From the NCBI GenBank assembly GCA_002399565.1, contig DHDW01000040.1, forward strand, positions 279 through 12,493: 12,215 nt of DNA. The letters run 5' to 3'. Position 1 is the first letter of the stretch, and each line of letters begins with the position of its first letter. The stretch comes from Bacteroidales bacterium UBA4866. Lineage in GTDB: Bacteria > Bacteroidota > Bacteroidia > Bacteroidales > P3. The position numbers and the translations under genes are program-made. This document shows positions 1 through 7,728 of the stretch, piece by piece. The notes below the pieces were generated by a model. That model did no database searches and had not been told where the DNA came from. It saw nothing but the letters and a program-made list of their open reading frames with translations.

Positions 1-31
1 ACGACCATAACTTTAGTAAGGTACGACCATA
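1..31. repeat. short direct repeat at the left edge
   Basis: The 9-mer ACGACCATA occurs at 1-9 and again at 23-31, a 22-base offset. Only these two copies are visible and the first touches the window edge, so a longer array to the left is possible. The motif is richer in G and C than its surroundings. Confidence 0.4.
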
Positions 32-102
32 GCAAAATTAAACTTGATTTAAATAATCTAAATTCAAATAAAAATAAGCCAAGACGAAGAATAAGGAAAT
101 AA
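1..102 (+). CDS. possible C-terminal tail of a truncated gene, unknown
   Basis: Frame 1 is open from the window edge to a TAA at 100-102. It gives 33 residues ending in a very basic tail (KPRRRIRK). The stop lies directly against the hairpin terminator at 103-135, as expected for a gene converging on the FKBP gene. Against it, the stretch is short, no domain can be recognised, and it overlaps a 9-bp direct repeat whose spacing is not a multiple of three. It may be non-coding; sequence to the left would decide. Confidence 0.27.
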   Translation, partial: TTITLVRYDHSKIKLDLNNLNSNKNKPRRRIRK

Positions 103-135
103 AAAAAGGAGAATACTAAAAATATTCTCCTTTTT
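101..135 (-). terminator. intrinsic terminator, probably bidirectional
   Basis: There is a perfect 13-bp inverted repeat, arms 103-115 and 123-135, with a 7-base loop. The core stem is GGAGAATA/TATTCTCC, flanked by A residues on the left and T residues on the right. Read on the minus strand it follows the FKBP stop by about 24 bases and ends in a run of seven T. Read on the plus strand it directly follows the possible stop at 100-102 and ends in five T, so it could serve both directions. Confidence 0.85.
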
Positions 136-158
136 GAGTAAATGATTTGTCTAAGATA

Positions 159-890
159 TTATTTTACTTTTGAATCTTTTACAACTTCAATAAGGTCAAT
201 CTCAAAACACAAAACACTTCCTGCTGGCAATTCTGGAGAATCCATATCTCCATAACCATATTCAGGACTTATCCAAAGCATGTATTTTCCTCCTTCTTGC
301 ATAAGTTGTAATCCTTCAATCATACCTGGGATAATGTTAGTAAGCCCCATAATTACTGGTTCTTGTCCTCTCTCATAAGTGCTTTCAACAACTTTCCCAT
401 CAATTGTACTTAAACGATATTGGATTCTAACTCTATCCATAGTAGTTGGTTTTGCACCCTTTCCTTCTTTTAGCACTTTATACTGTATACCTGTAGCAGT
501 TGTCTGAACTCCTTCTTTAGATTTATTTGCTTCAAGGAATTTTTTACCTTTTTCACGATTAGGTTTACCTTTTTCTATGGCATCAGCTCTTTGTTTTTCT
601 TCCATGCCTTTTTGATATTTCATCATCACTTCTTGCATATCAGCTTCCTTAATTAAGAAATTTGTATCCCCTTGGTAAGCTTCATAGAAAGCATTCATTA
701 GAACTTCTGGATTTATATCCATTTTTTCAAATTTCATTTGCTTCCCCATATTAGCTCCTAAACAATAGGAAGCAGAGTCAACTATTGTCTTTAAGTCTTT
801 ACTTGAGACTTCTTTTTTTTGTGAACAAGCTGTAAATAATGTTGAAACCAACAAAATTAGAACAGCAGATTTTAAAACTAATTGTTTCAT
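159..890 (-). CDS. FKBP-type peptidyl-prolyl cis-trans isomerase, lipoprotein (FkpA-like)
   Basis: This is a 243-residue envelope foldase/chaperone. Residues 1-22 form a lipoprotein signal with lipobox LFTAC (Cys22). The following SQKKE lacks an acidic surface-export signal, so I infer it faces the periplasm. Residues about 30-125 are a helical, charged FkpA-type N-terminal (dimerisation) region. Residues about 133-237 are the FKBP domain, with IIPGMIEGLQLM, the EYGYG loop (Tyr213) and a final strand LCFEIDLIEV. FKBPs isomerise X-Pro bonds. Several pocket positions differ from E. coli FkpA: the usual Phe-Asp after DGK is Val168-Glu169, the Trp of IPGW is Met190, and a pocket Phe aligns with about Met181. 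Chaperone activity may therefore outweigh isomerase activity. The gene stands alone, divergent from speA, with its own -7 box and a strong terminator. Confidence 0.93.
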   Translation of the reverse strand: MKQLVLKSAVLILLVSTLFTACSQKKEVSSKDLKTIVDSASYCLGANMGKQMKFEKMDINPEVLMNAFYEAYQGDTNFLIKEADMQEVMMKYQKGMEEKQRADAIEKGKPNREKGKKFLEANKSKEGVQTTATGIQYKVLKEGKGAKPTTMDRVRIQYRLSTIDGKVVESTYERGQEPVIMGLTNIIPGMIEGLQLMQEGGKYMLWISPEYGYGDMDSPELPAGSVLCFEIDLIEVVKDSKVK

Positions 891-940
891 TTGTTTTGTT
901 ATTATTTGTTTTTATATATTTTTTCTGATAAATTAGATTG

Positions 941-948
941 CAAAAGTA
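941..948 (-). promoter_or_regulatory. Bacteroidota -7 promoter box for the FKBP gene
   Basis: Read on the minus strand this is TACTTTTG, a full match to TAnnTTTG. It lies about 51 bases upstream of the FKBP ATG (888-890), so the leader would be roughly 45 bases and AT-rich. I see no clear -33 TTTG at the usual spacing. Confidence 0.6.
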
Positions 949-1024
949 ATCATTATTTCCTTGTTTCTGATACATTTTAATTAAAAAATATTCACTTTTT
1001 CTTTCAACATATTTAGATTTATCG

Positions 1025-1032
1025 GATATTTG
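1025..1032 (+). promoter_or_regulatory. candidate -7 promoter box for speA
   Basis: GATATTTG matches TAnnTTTG with one mismatch at the first base and is followed by CAAC, as at the smpB promoter. It lies 59 bases upstream of the speA ATG. No good -33 element is visible, so this is weaker than the other promoter calls. Confidence 0.38.
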
Positions 1033-1091
1033 CAACCTAATTGAGTTAAATGAGTACAAAATTAATAAAGTAAACAAAACAGATTCACAAA

Positions 1092-2489
1092 ATGAAAAAT
1101 AAGTATATTGATTTAATAGAGCAAACTTTTGAATTTCCTCAAGAAGAATTTAAAGTTGAAGATTATGAACTAAACTTTCACGATATACCTTTAATGGATG
1201 TAATTAAGCAATATGGAACACCTCTAAGAATTACATATTTACCTAAAATCACTTCTCAAATTCAAAGAGCTAAGCGTCTTTTCAATGTTGCAATTGCAAA
1301 AGTTGACTACAAAGGAAGTTATAATTATTGCTATTGTACTAAGAGTTCTCATTTTTCATTCGTTATGGAAACTGTCCTAAGCAATGATGTCAACATTGAA
1401 ACTTCTTCAGCATTTGACATTAATTTAATTAATGAATTGTATGAACAAGGCAAGATTAATAAAGAACAATATATTATATGTAATGGATTTAAAAGACCTC
1501 AATACATTGAAAATATTGGAGAATTGATTAGAAATGGGTTTAAAAATGTTATACCTATAATAGACAATATTGAAGAGATTCAACTATTGAATGAGCATGT
1601 CGAGACCGAATGTCAAGTGGGAATTAGAATTGCAGCAGAAGAAGAACCAATGTTTGATTTCTACACTTCCAGACTTGGAATAAGATACAATGACATTATC
1701 ACATTCTACAAAACTCAAATAGAAACAAATCCAAAGTTTAAGCTAAAAATGCTTCACTTCTTCATCAACACCGGAATTAAGGATTCTGCATACTACTGGA
1801 ACGAATTACAAAAATGCGTAAATATATATTGCGAACTAAAAAAGGTTTGTCCTGATTTAGACTCATTAAACATTGGCGGAGGATTCCCAATTAAAAACTC
1901 TTTAGCTTTTTCTTATGATTATGAATACATGGCAGAAGAAATACTTGCTCAAATAAAAGAAATTTGCAACAAACAAGAGGTAGAAGAACCAAACATATTT
2001 ACCGAATTTGGTTCATTTACAGTTGGAGAAAGTGGTTGCATTCTATATTCAATCATTGACCAAAAAAGACAAAACGATAGAGAAGTATGGTATATGATTG
2101 ACTCTTCTTTCATAACAACACTTCCTGACACTTGGGGTATTGGACAAAGATTCATCCTTTTACCTATTAATCGTTGGGACAATGAATATCAAAGAGTCTT
2201 TTTGGGAGGATTGACTTGCGATAGTCAAGATTATTATAGTACAGAAGCACACTCCAATGCAGTTTTCTTACCTAAATATAATAATGAAGATGAAGAACCA
2301 TTATATATAGGATTCTTCCACACAGGAGCATATCAAGAATCTTTGGCTGGATATGGAGGAATCCAACATTGCTTAATCCCTCAACCAAAACACATAATTT
2401 TAGATAAAGATGAAAATGGGGAATGGTCCACTAAGTTATTTGCCAAAGAACAAAGCCATAAAGCGATGTTGAAAATTCTTGGATATTAG
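1092..2489 (+). CDS. speA: arginine decarboxylase, short Bacteroidota type (fold III PLP enzyme)
   Basis: This 465-residue enzyme is predicted to decarboxylate L-arginine to agmatine, the first step of the agmatine route to putrescine and spermidine. It has the alanine-racemase-like barrel typical of Orn/Lys/Arg/DAP decarboxylases. The PLP lysine is Lys84 in YCYCTKSSH, His222 in LHFF is the likely ring-stacking residue, and the phosphate-binding glycines are 262-264 in LNIGGGFP. Glu305 lies in TEFGSF, and the C-terminal Cys376-Asp377 (GGLTCDS) completes the partner subunit's site in this family. It is far shorter than E. coli SpeA (about 658 residues), but whole-length resemblance to flavobacterial proteins of about 460 residues named arginine decarboxylase makes truncation unlikely. 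No agmatinase or deiminase gene is adjacent. Specificity for arginine over a related diamino acid is inferred from family, not seen directly. Confidence 0.87.
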   Translation: MKNKYIDLIEQTFEFPQEEFKVEDYELNFHDIPLMDVIKQYGTPLRITYLPKITSQIQRAKRLFNVAIAKVDYKGSYNYCYCTKSSHFSFVMETVLSNDVNIETSSAFDINLINELYEQGKINKEQYIICNGFKRPQYIENIGELIRNGFKNVIPIIDNIEEIQLLNEHVETECQVGIRIAAEEEPMFDFYTSRLGIRYNDIITFYKTQIETNPKFKLKMLHFFINTGIKDSAYYWNELQKCVNIYCELKKVCPDLDSLNIGGGFPIKNSLAFSYDYEYMAEEILAQIKEICNKQEVEEPNIFTEFGSFTVGESGCILYSIIDQKRQNDREVWYMIDSSFITTLPDTWGIGQRFILLPINRWDNEYQRVFLGGLTCDSQDYYSTEAHSNAVFLPKYNNEDEEPLYIGFFHTGAYQESLAGYGGIQHCLIPQPKHIILDKDENGEWSTKLFAKEQSHKAMLKILGY

Positions 2490-2556
2490 TTCCTTTGTTA
2501 ATTTATTTTTAACTTTTTCTTAAGACTCATTCTTAATTTATAATGGATAAATTTCT

Positions 2557-2564
2557 TATCTTTG
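2557..2564 (+). promoter_or_regulatory. Bacteroidota -7 promoter box for aspA
   Basis: TATCTTTG is an exact TAnnTTTG match, followed by CAAAC. It lies 64 bases before the aspA ATG, in the 138-base speA-aspA gap. No -33 TTTG stands at the expected distance. It implies that aspA can be transcribed separately from speA, with a leader of roughly 55 bases. Confidence 0.62.
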
Positions 2565-2627
2565 CAAACTATTGCCTAAAAAATTTTGGGCTGTAAATAT
2601 TTTATCAAATCAAAGTATTATTAAAAA

Positions 2628-4070
2628 ATGAAAAACATTAAATATTCAGGAAAAACAAGAACAGAAACTGACCTTTTAGGGTCAAAAGAAATCCCTATTG
2701 AAGCTCTTTATGGCATTCAATCACAAAGAGGATTTGAAAACTTTGTTATCTCAAACGAACGTCAATGCGAATATCCAAACTTCATTAAGGGATTTGCCTT
2801 AACTAAAAAAGGAGCTGCAATTGCCAACCACAAACAGGGATTGCTTACAGATGAACAATTCAAAGCAATTTGTCAAGCTTGTGACGAAATTTATGAAGGA
2901 CAATGGCACGAACATTTTCTTTCAGATATGATTCAAGGAGGAGCTGGAACAACAATGAACATGAATGCTAACGAAGTTATTGCAAATCGTGGCTTACAAA
3001 TCATGGGCAAAGAAGCTGGCCAATATGAATATCTATCACCTAACGACCACGTTAACTGTTCTCAATCTACAAATGATGCCTATCCAACAGCATTTCATTT
3101 TGGATTATATATGGAAAGCAAAAAACTTATTGAATCTCTTGAAAAATTAGTTGCTGCTTTAAACAAGAAAGCTGAAGAGTTTGCTCATGTTATTAAAATG
3201 GGACGGACTCAACTTCAAGATGCAGTTCCTATGACATTAGGACAATCATTTAAGGCTTTTGCAGATTCTTTGGATATTGAAAGGAAAAGATTGATTGAAG
3301 AAGAAAAACATTTCTTAATAGTTAATATGGGAGCAACCGCAATTGGAACTGGAATTTGTTCTCAACCTGGTTATAGCAAATTATGTGTTGATGCACTAAG
3401 AGAAATTACTGGCTGGGATGTTAAACTTACAAAGAATTTGGTTGAGTCAACTCATGACACATCTGTATTGGTTGGATTATCTTCTCAATTGAGAAGAATT
3501 GCTCTAAAAACAATAAAAATTTGTAATGATTTAAGACTTATGGGCTCTGGACCAAGAGCTGGTTTTCACGAAATATTCCTTCCAGAAATGCAACCAGGCA
3601 GTTCAATTATGCCAGGAAAGGTTAATCCTGTAATTTCTGAAGTAATGAATCAAATCTGTTATAGAGTTATTGGGAATGATACAACCGTTATGCTTGGAAG
3701 TGAAAATGCTCAATTAGAACTAAATGTTATGGAACCTGTTATGGTGTATTCATTATTTAATTCAATTGACCTTCTTACTAATGGATTCAATACTCTTAGA
3801 TCAAAATGCATTGATAACATTAAGGCTGATGTTGAAAATTGCAGAAAACAAGTAAGACATTCAATTGGAATCGTTACTGCATTAAACCCAATAATTGGCT
3901 ATAAGAATTCTACAAAAATTGCTAAAGAAGCAATGGAAACAGGAAAGGGAGTTTATGAATTGGTGCTTGAACACGACATTCTCTCAAAAGAAGATCTTGA
4001 TACAATTCTTCTTCCTGAAAATATGATTGAACCAGTTAAATTAGATATTAAACCAAAGAAACTACTTTAG
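2628..4070 (+). CDS. aspA: aspartate ammonia-lyase (aspartase)
   Basis: This cytoplasmic enzyme reversibly deaminates L-aspartate to fumarate and ammonia. At 480 residues it is close to E. coli AspA (478). Superfamily landmarks appear in order: GGAGTTMNMNANE (104-116), SQSTNDAYPTA (145-155), GRTQLQDAVP (192-201) and the signature loop GSSIMPGKVNP (324-334). Ser325 in that loop corresponds to the catalytic base. The form SQSTNDAYPT resembles aspartase more than class II fumarase (usually SSNDxFPT), which supports the call. In anaerobic Bacteroidota, aspartase can supply fumarate for respiration, but that role is inferred. The gene has its own -7 box and a strong terminator, so it looks monocistronic. 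Confidence 0.95.
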   Translation: MKNIKYSGKTRTETDLLGSKEIPIEALYGIQSQRGFENFVISNERQCEYPNFIKGFALTKKGAAIANHKQGLLTDEQFKAICQACDEIYEGQWHEHFLSDMIQGGAGTTMNMNANEVIANRGLQIMGKEAGQYEYLSPNDHVNCSQSTNDAYPTAFHFGLYMESKKLIESLEKLVAALNKKAEEFAHVIKMGRTQLQDAVPMTLGQSFKAFADSLDIERKRLIEEEKHFLIVNMGATAIGTGICSQPGYSKLCVDALREITGWDVKLTKNLVESTHDTSVLVGLSSQLRRIALKTIKICNDLRLMGSGPRAGFHEIFLPEMQPGSSIMPGKVNPVISEVMNQICYRVIGNDTTVMLGSENAQLELNVMEPVMVYSLFNSIDLLTNGFNTLRSKCIDNIKADVENCRKQVRHSIGIVTALNPIIGYKNSTKIAKEAMETGKGVYELVLEHDILSKEDLDTILLPENMIEPVKLDIKPKKLL

Positions 4071-4103
4071 TAGTCTATTTAGATTAAAAATCTAACATAC
4101 AAT

Positions 4104-4140
4104 AAGGCGAAGAAAATTTAAATTTTCTTCGCCTTTCTTT
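4104..4140 (+). terminator. strong intrinsic terminator after aspA
   Basis: A perfect 32-base palindrome spans 4104-4135, centred between 4119 and 4120. The G/C-containing base is AAGGCGAAG/CTTCGCCTT, and it is followed by the T-rich TTTCTTTATT. It begins 34 bases after the aspA stop. A smaller hairpin precedes it (TTAGATT/AATCTAA, 4079-4095). The structure separates aspA from the smpB cluster. Confidence 0.88.
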
Positions 4141-4290
4141 ATTAACAAAAGTGACTTAATAAGCTTGACTAAATAAGACTAAATATTATTCTTATCAAAC
4201 AAAATTTTGCGATAATATTTCTCTCTTGAGTATAACGAACAATAATGTAAAAGAAAAGAAGAAATTCTTTTTTGATTATAAAAGTATCAA

Positions 4291-4316
4291 TTGATTTTAG
4301 AAAATTACTATCTTTG
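4291..4316 (+). promoter_or_regulatory. promoter of the smpB cluster
   Basis: TATCTTTG at 4309-4316 is an exact TAnnTTTG -7 box. A TTG at 4291-4293 could be the -33 core, though the 15-base gap is somewhat short. The box ends only 6 bases before the smpB ATG at 4323, so transcription would start at or next to the start codon. That gives an almost leaderless message and rules against the in-frame TTG start at 4272. Confidence 0.6.
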
Positions 4317-4322
4317 CAACTT

Positions 4323-4790
4323 ATGGAAATTGAAGAAAAACATATTATTGATATCAGGAATAAAAGAGCGACATTTGAATACTTTCTTTTGCAGACTTTT
4401 GTTGCTGGAATGCAATTGTATGGAACAGAAATAAAGTCGATTCGTCAAGGCAAAGCCAATTTGTCTGATGCATATTGTTCTTTTGTTGGAGAGGAATTGT
4501 GGGTTAATAATCTCCATATTGCAGAATATAAGTTTGGTTCATACTATAATCACGAAGCAAAAAGAGCGAGAAAACTCCTTTTAAACAAAAATGAACTCAG
4601 AAAACTCCTATCCAAAACCAAAGAAAAAGGATTAACCATTATCCCTGTTTTATTGTTTGTTGATAGTAGAGGCTATGCGAAATTGGAGATTGCTCTTGCT
4701 AAGGGTAAAAAATCTTATGATAAAAGAGAAAGCATTAAGGCCAACGACTCTAAAAGAGAGATGGACAGAATGATGAAAAAAGAATATTAA
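4323..4790 (+). CDS. smpB: SsrA-binding protein SmpB (tmRNA partner)
   Basis: SmpB carries alanyl-tmRNA to ribosomes stalled on broken messages and occupies the decoding site during trans-translation. The protein has 155 residues from ATG 4323, the usual family length. Hallmarks: NKRATFEYF near the N-terminus, [36 protein letters not shown], and [20 protein letters not shown]. The basic C-terminal tail [20 protein letters not shown] contains the DKR that helps license tmRNA on the 30S subunit. A TTG start at 4272 would add 17 residues but would place the promoter inside the gene, so I reject it. It heads a same-strand cluster; its TAA shares one base with the next ATG (TAATG). The tmRNA gene is not in this window. 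Confidence 0.96.
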   Translation: MEIEEKHIIDIRNKRATFEYFLLQTFVAGMQLYGTEIKSIRQGKANLSDAYCSFVGEELWVNNLHIAEYKFGSYYNHEAKRARKLLLNKNELRKLLSKTKEKGLTIIPVLLFVDSRGYAKLEIALAKGKKSYDKRESIKANDSKREMDRMMKKEY

Positions 4791-6775
4791 TGTATAATAA
4801 ACTAAAAATTATGATAAAGAGACTTATTAGTTTTGTTTTTGCAATGGCTTTTGCATCAGTTGCATTTTGTCAAACCGTTCCTTTTGGACAAGGTTATGTT
4901 ATTAATGGTGAGATTAAAGGAGATAAAGAAGGATTTGTTACATTACGTTCATATTTTAGAGACGGGAATGAAAGGGTTGATACAGCATATGTTGAGAATG
5001 GTAAATTCACATTTCGCTCTCCAATAAAAGAGGTTATTCCTGCTCTTTTAACAATTAATGGAGTTAGAGATTTTAGAATCTATCTTGAACCTACAACATA
5101 CACAGTAAAAATTGACGCAAAAAATGCAAGCAAAACAATCTTTAAAGGCTCAAAGTGGACTGATGAGTGGGTTAGCGTTACTTCTGCTCTTAAAGGTGAG
5201 GATTTCGATGTTCATTTAAGAAGATTGGAAAATTGGGTTTTGAATAATCCTGAACATATATTCTGTGCTGATATTATTTCTTCTTTCTTAGCTTACAAAT
5301 GGGATTATGATGAATTATTTCGCACTCTTAACACTCTCAAGAAACCTGCAACCCAAACTTATCATTATTTAAAACTAAGAGAAAGAGAAAAGACTCTGAA
5401 TTATGTTGCAATTGGTCAAAAGGCTCCAGACTTTACATTAAATAACATTAATGGCAAACAAGTAAACCTATATAATTATTTGAGAGGGAAGAAATTCCTA
5501 TTAATTGATTTTTGGGCATCATGGAATAGCTCTTGCAGAGAAGGAAATCAAGATATTTTTAACGCACGTGAAAAGTATATTTCCAAAGGGTTTGATGTTT
5601 TGGGAGTTTCTTTAGATAAGAATATTGAGGATTGGAAAAAGGCTGTTAAGGAAGATAATATAAAATGGGAACAAGTTTCTGATTTAAAAATGTGGGAAAG
5701 CGATGTAGTGAAAAGATATCTTGTTAATTCAATTCCTTTTAATGTTTTAATAAACGATAAAGGTATTATTATAGCCAAAAACATTAAATCCTCTGAATTA
5801 TCAAACAAATTGGAAGAGTTAACCAACACAAATGGCTATTCAATTGCTGCAGATATTAAGGGAGTTGCTGATGGAACAGTAAAGCTTAACTTGCTTTTGG
5901 AAAATGGAGAAAAAAGAAATTACACATCTCAAATTACAGATGGTAAATTTGAATTTAAAGGAGTTGTAGATTTTGTTTGTGTTGCACAAATTATTCTTCC
6001 TACTAAAAACGGAGACTTGTCCTTCTTTATGGAAAATGATAATATAAAAATTAGCGGCACAAAAGAGAATTTAGAGAATGTTTCTATTAAAGGTTCTCCA
6101 AAGAATGATATTTATGCTAACATTATTAATAGATGTAACAATTCAAAGAATCCAATGCAATGCTTAATGGATGATGTTGTAAAAAATCCTTCTACCTTCT
6201 ACTCTCCTCTTTTAATTAGTAGCTATTTAGCACCTTATTTATCCGACATACAACTTAAAGAAATAATTAATTCATTGAAAGGTGATGCAAAAAGGATGTA
6301 TCAATATTACTTATTAAAGGATTACATTAAAGACATTCAGAAAAAAGAGCAATTTGGAGAAAAGTTGATTGACTTCACTCTTCCAAATGCTAACGGTGAT
6401 GATGTTAAGGTTTCTGATTATATTAAAGAGAAACGTTATGTGTTAATTGACTTTTGGGCTTCATGGTGTGTTCCTTGTAGAAACGAAAGTAAATTTTTAG
6501 TTCAAGCATATAATAAATTTAACTCTCAAGGTTTTGATATTTTAGGAGTTTCTCTTGACAGAGATAGAAATAGTTGGCTTAAAGGAATTATTGATGATGG
6601 TTTAGTTTGGGAAAATGTTTCAGATCTCTTACAATGGAACAGCATTGTTGTAAAACTATACAAATTAGAGTCAATACCTCAAAATATATTGGTTGATGGA
6701 AATGGGAACATTATTGCTAAAAACCTTAGAGGAGATAATTTAATTCAAACACTTAACGAAATTTTCGCACGATAA
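4790..6775 (+). CDS. tandem DUF4369-thioredoxin (TlpA/ResA-like) protein with two modules
   Basis: This predicted exported protein has 661 residues, or 654 if translation begins at Met8 (4811), which gives a more typical signal peptide. The hydrophobic N-terminus ends ASVAFCQT, and cleavage before Gln suits Bacteroidota. It contains two copies of a DUF4369 beta domain followed by an AhpC/TlpA-like thioredoxin fold: module 1 is about 36-345 and module 2 about 348-661. Module 2 has an intact WCVPC (Cys560, Cys563) and cis-proline context ESIPQN. Module 1 has WNSSC: Asn246 replaces the first cysteine and only Cys249 remains, although the fold and cis-Pro (NSIPFN) are kept. Module 2 can do dithiol exchange; module 1 cannot by the normal route. 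The role is probably envelope thiol reduction or reductive stress response, with unknown partners. The start overlaps the smpB stop by one base, which suggests translational coupling. Confidence 0.88.
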   Translation: MYNKLKIMIKRLISFVFAMAFASVAFCQTVPFGQGYVINGEIKGDKEGFVTLRSYFRDGNERVDTAYVENGKFTFRSPIKEVIPALLTINGVRDFRIYLEPTTYTVKIDAKNASKTIFKGSKWTDEWVSVTSALKGEDFDVHLRRLENWVLNNPEHIFCADIISSFLAYKWDYDELFRTLNTLKKPATQTYHYLKLREREKTLNYVAIGQKAPDFTLNNINGKQVNLYNYLRGKKFLLIDFWASWNSSCREGNQDIFNAREKYISKGFDVLGVSLDKNIEDWKKAVKEDNIKWEQVSDLKMWESDVVKRYLVNSIPFNVLINDKGIIIAKNIKSSELSNKLEELTNTNGYSIAADIKGVADGTVKLNLLLENGEKRNYTSQITDGKFEFKGVVDFVCVAQIILPTKNGDLSFFMENDNIKISGTKENLENVSIKGSPKNDIYANIINRCNNSKNPMQCLMDDVVKNPSTFYSPLLISSYLAPYLSDIQLKEIINSLKGDAKRMYQYYLLKDYIKDIQKKEQFGEKLIDFTLPNANGDDVKVSDYIKEKRYVLIDFWASWCVPCRNESKFLVQAYNKFNSQGFDILGVSLDRDRNSWLKGIIDDGLVWENVSDLLQWNSIVVKLYKLESIPQNILVDGNGNIIAKNLRGDNLIQTLNEIFAR

Positions 6776-6789
6776 ATTAAAAAACAAAA

Positions 6790-7695
6790 ATGCAAAACAT
6801 TAACCCTATAAATTCGATACGCAAAACCTCAACAGGCAAAATCATCTGGCAATACTTCATGATAATTCTTGGAGTTTTAATGTATACTTTTGCATGGTCT
6901 GTATTTCTAATTCCTCAAAATATTGTTGGTGGTGGAGTTGCTGGGATTTCTTCCATAATTTTTCTTGGCACAGGAATTCCTGTAGGTATATCCAATTTTG
7001 CAATAAATATTGTTTTGTTGCTTATTGGCATTAAAACTCTTGGGTCAAAGTTTGGAATTAACACTATATTCGGAATAGTTGTTGCATCTTTAAGTTTCAT
7101 TCTTTGGCAACAAGTTATTCATATTGAACGAATAATTGATGCGACACAATTTGAGCCTTTTATGTGTGCAATAATTGGGGCAGGAATTTCTGGTGTGGGA
7201 ATTGGGACAACATTTAATTATGGAGGAAACTCTGGAGGTACAGATATAATTGCTTTAATCATTACAAAATATAAGAATATAAGTGCAGGAACTGTAATTC
7301 TCTATATAGATATTTTCATTATTGCCTCTGCCTTCATTCTACCTGAGATGTCAATCACTAATGTCGTATATGGTTATACTGTTATGTTTGTATTTACATA
7401 CGTTTTAGATTTAACTATTGAAGGGAATAAGCAATCATATCAAATTATGGTATTCTCTTCTAAAGCAGATGAGATTGCAGATGCAATTGGAAGTGGAGTT
7501 AAAAGAGGGGTTACAATTATTGATGCTCATGGCTGGTACACAAAAAACGAACAGAAAATTGTTTTGGTTATAGCACGCAAGCAGGATAAGGTAGAAATTA
7601 TGAGAATTATTAAACTTTTAGACCCAGCTGCATTTATTTCAGTTGATAAAGTACAAGGAGTATTTGGGAAAAACTTTGACACTTTAAGAAACTAA
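6790..7695 (+). CDS. YitT family membrane protein (DUF161 + DUF2179)
   Basis: This is a 301-residue inner-membrane protein. Hydrophobic segments lie at about 19-41, 47-61, 66-82, 91-108, 124-143, 167-184 and 191-209. The family hallmark GGNSGGTDIIA is at 145-155, just after the fifth segment. Residues about 217-297 are a soluble DUF2179 domain (GVKRGVTIIDAHGWY, then IIKLLDPAAFISV) that resembles small-molecule-binding regulatory domains and is presumably cytoplasmic. The substrate of the family is not established; a transport role is plausible but unproven. The ATG is 14 bases after the preceding stop with no terminator between, so it is very likely cotranscribed with the thioredoxin gene. 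Confidence 0.9.
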   Translation: MQNINPINSIRKTSTGKIIWQYFMIILGVLMYTFAWSVFLIPQNIVGGGVAGISSIIFLGTGIPVGISNFAINIVLLLIGIKTLGSKFGINTIFGIVVASLSFILWQQVIHIERIIDATQFEPFMCAIIGAGISGVGIGTTFNYGGNSGGTDIIALIITKYKNISAGTVILYIDIFIIASAFILPEMSITNVVYGYTVMFVFTYVLDLTIEGNKQSYQIMVFSSKADEIADAIGSGVKRGVTIIDAHGWYTKNEQKIVLVIARKQDKVEIMRIIKLLDPAAFISVDKVQGVFGKNFDTLRN

Positions 7696-7703
7696 CATCT
7701 TTG
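7675..7703 (+). promoter_or_regulatory. candidate internal promoter for the solute-binding lipoprotein gene
   Basis: A -33 TTTG (7675-7678) stands 17 bases before CATCTTTG (7696-7703), which matches TAnnTTTG with one mismatch. It overlaps the end of the yitT-family gene, and its -7 box starts immediately after that gene's stop. The lipoprotein ATG at 7729 would have a leader of about 20 bases. The spacing is the best -33/-7 pair in the window, but a single weak match can arise by chance in AT-rich DNA. Confidence 0.42.
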
Positions 7704-7728
7704 CTCAACATTTAAATAAAGATGAATA

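Noticed and set aside
799-1077. Minus-strand ORF overlapping the FKBP start region
   Set aside because: It overlaps the well-supported FKBP gene and its promoter, has low-complexity Asn/Lys-rich content and no recognisable domain.
2519-2540. Hairpin TTAAGA/TCTTAA after speA as a terminator
   Set aside because: The stem is only 6 bp, nearly all A/T, and has no clean T tract after it; chance inverted repeats of this size are common in such DNA.
4167-4185. Repeated GACTAAATA (10-base offset) near 4170
   Set aside because: Two very short AT-rich copies are expected by chance and show no longer structure.
4254-4271. AAAAGAA-GAAA-TTCTTTT hairpin upstream of smpB
   Set aside because: A 7-bp stem with one G-C pair is too weak to call as a terminator or riboswitch, and no gene precedes it within the aspA-smpB gap.
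4272-4322. N-terminal extension of smpB from a TTG at 4272
   Set aside because: It would add 17 residues not shared with SmpB proteins and would put the TAnnTTTG promoter box inside the coding region.
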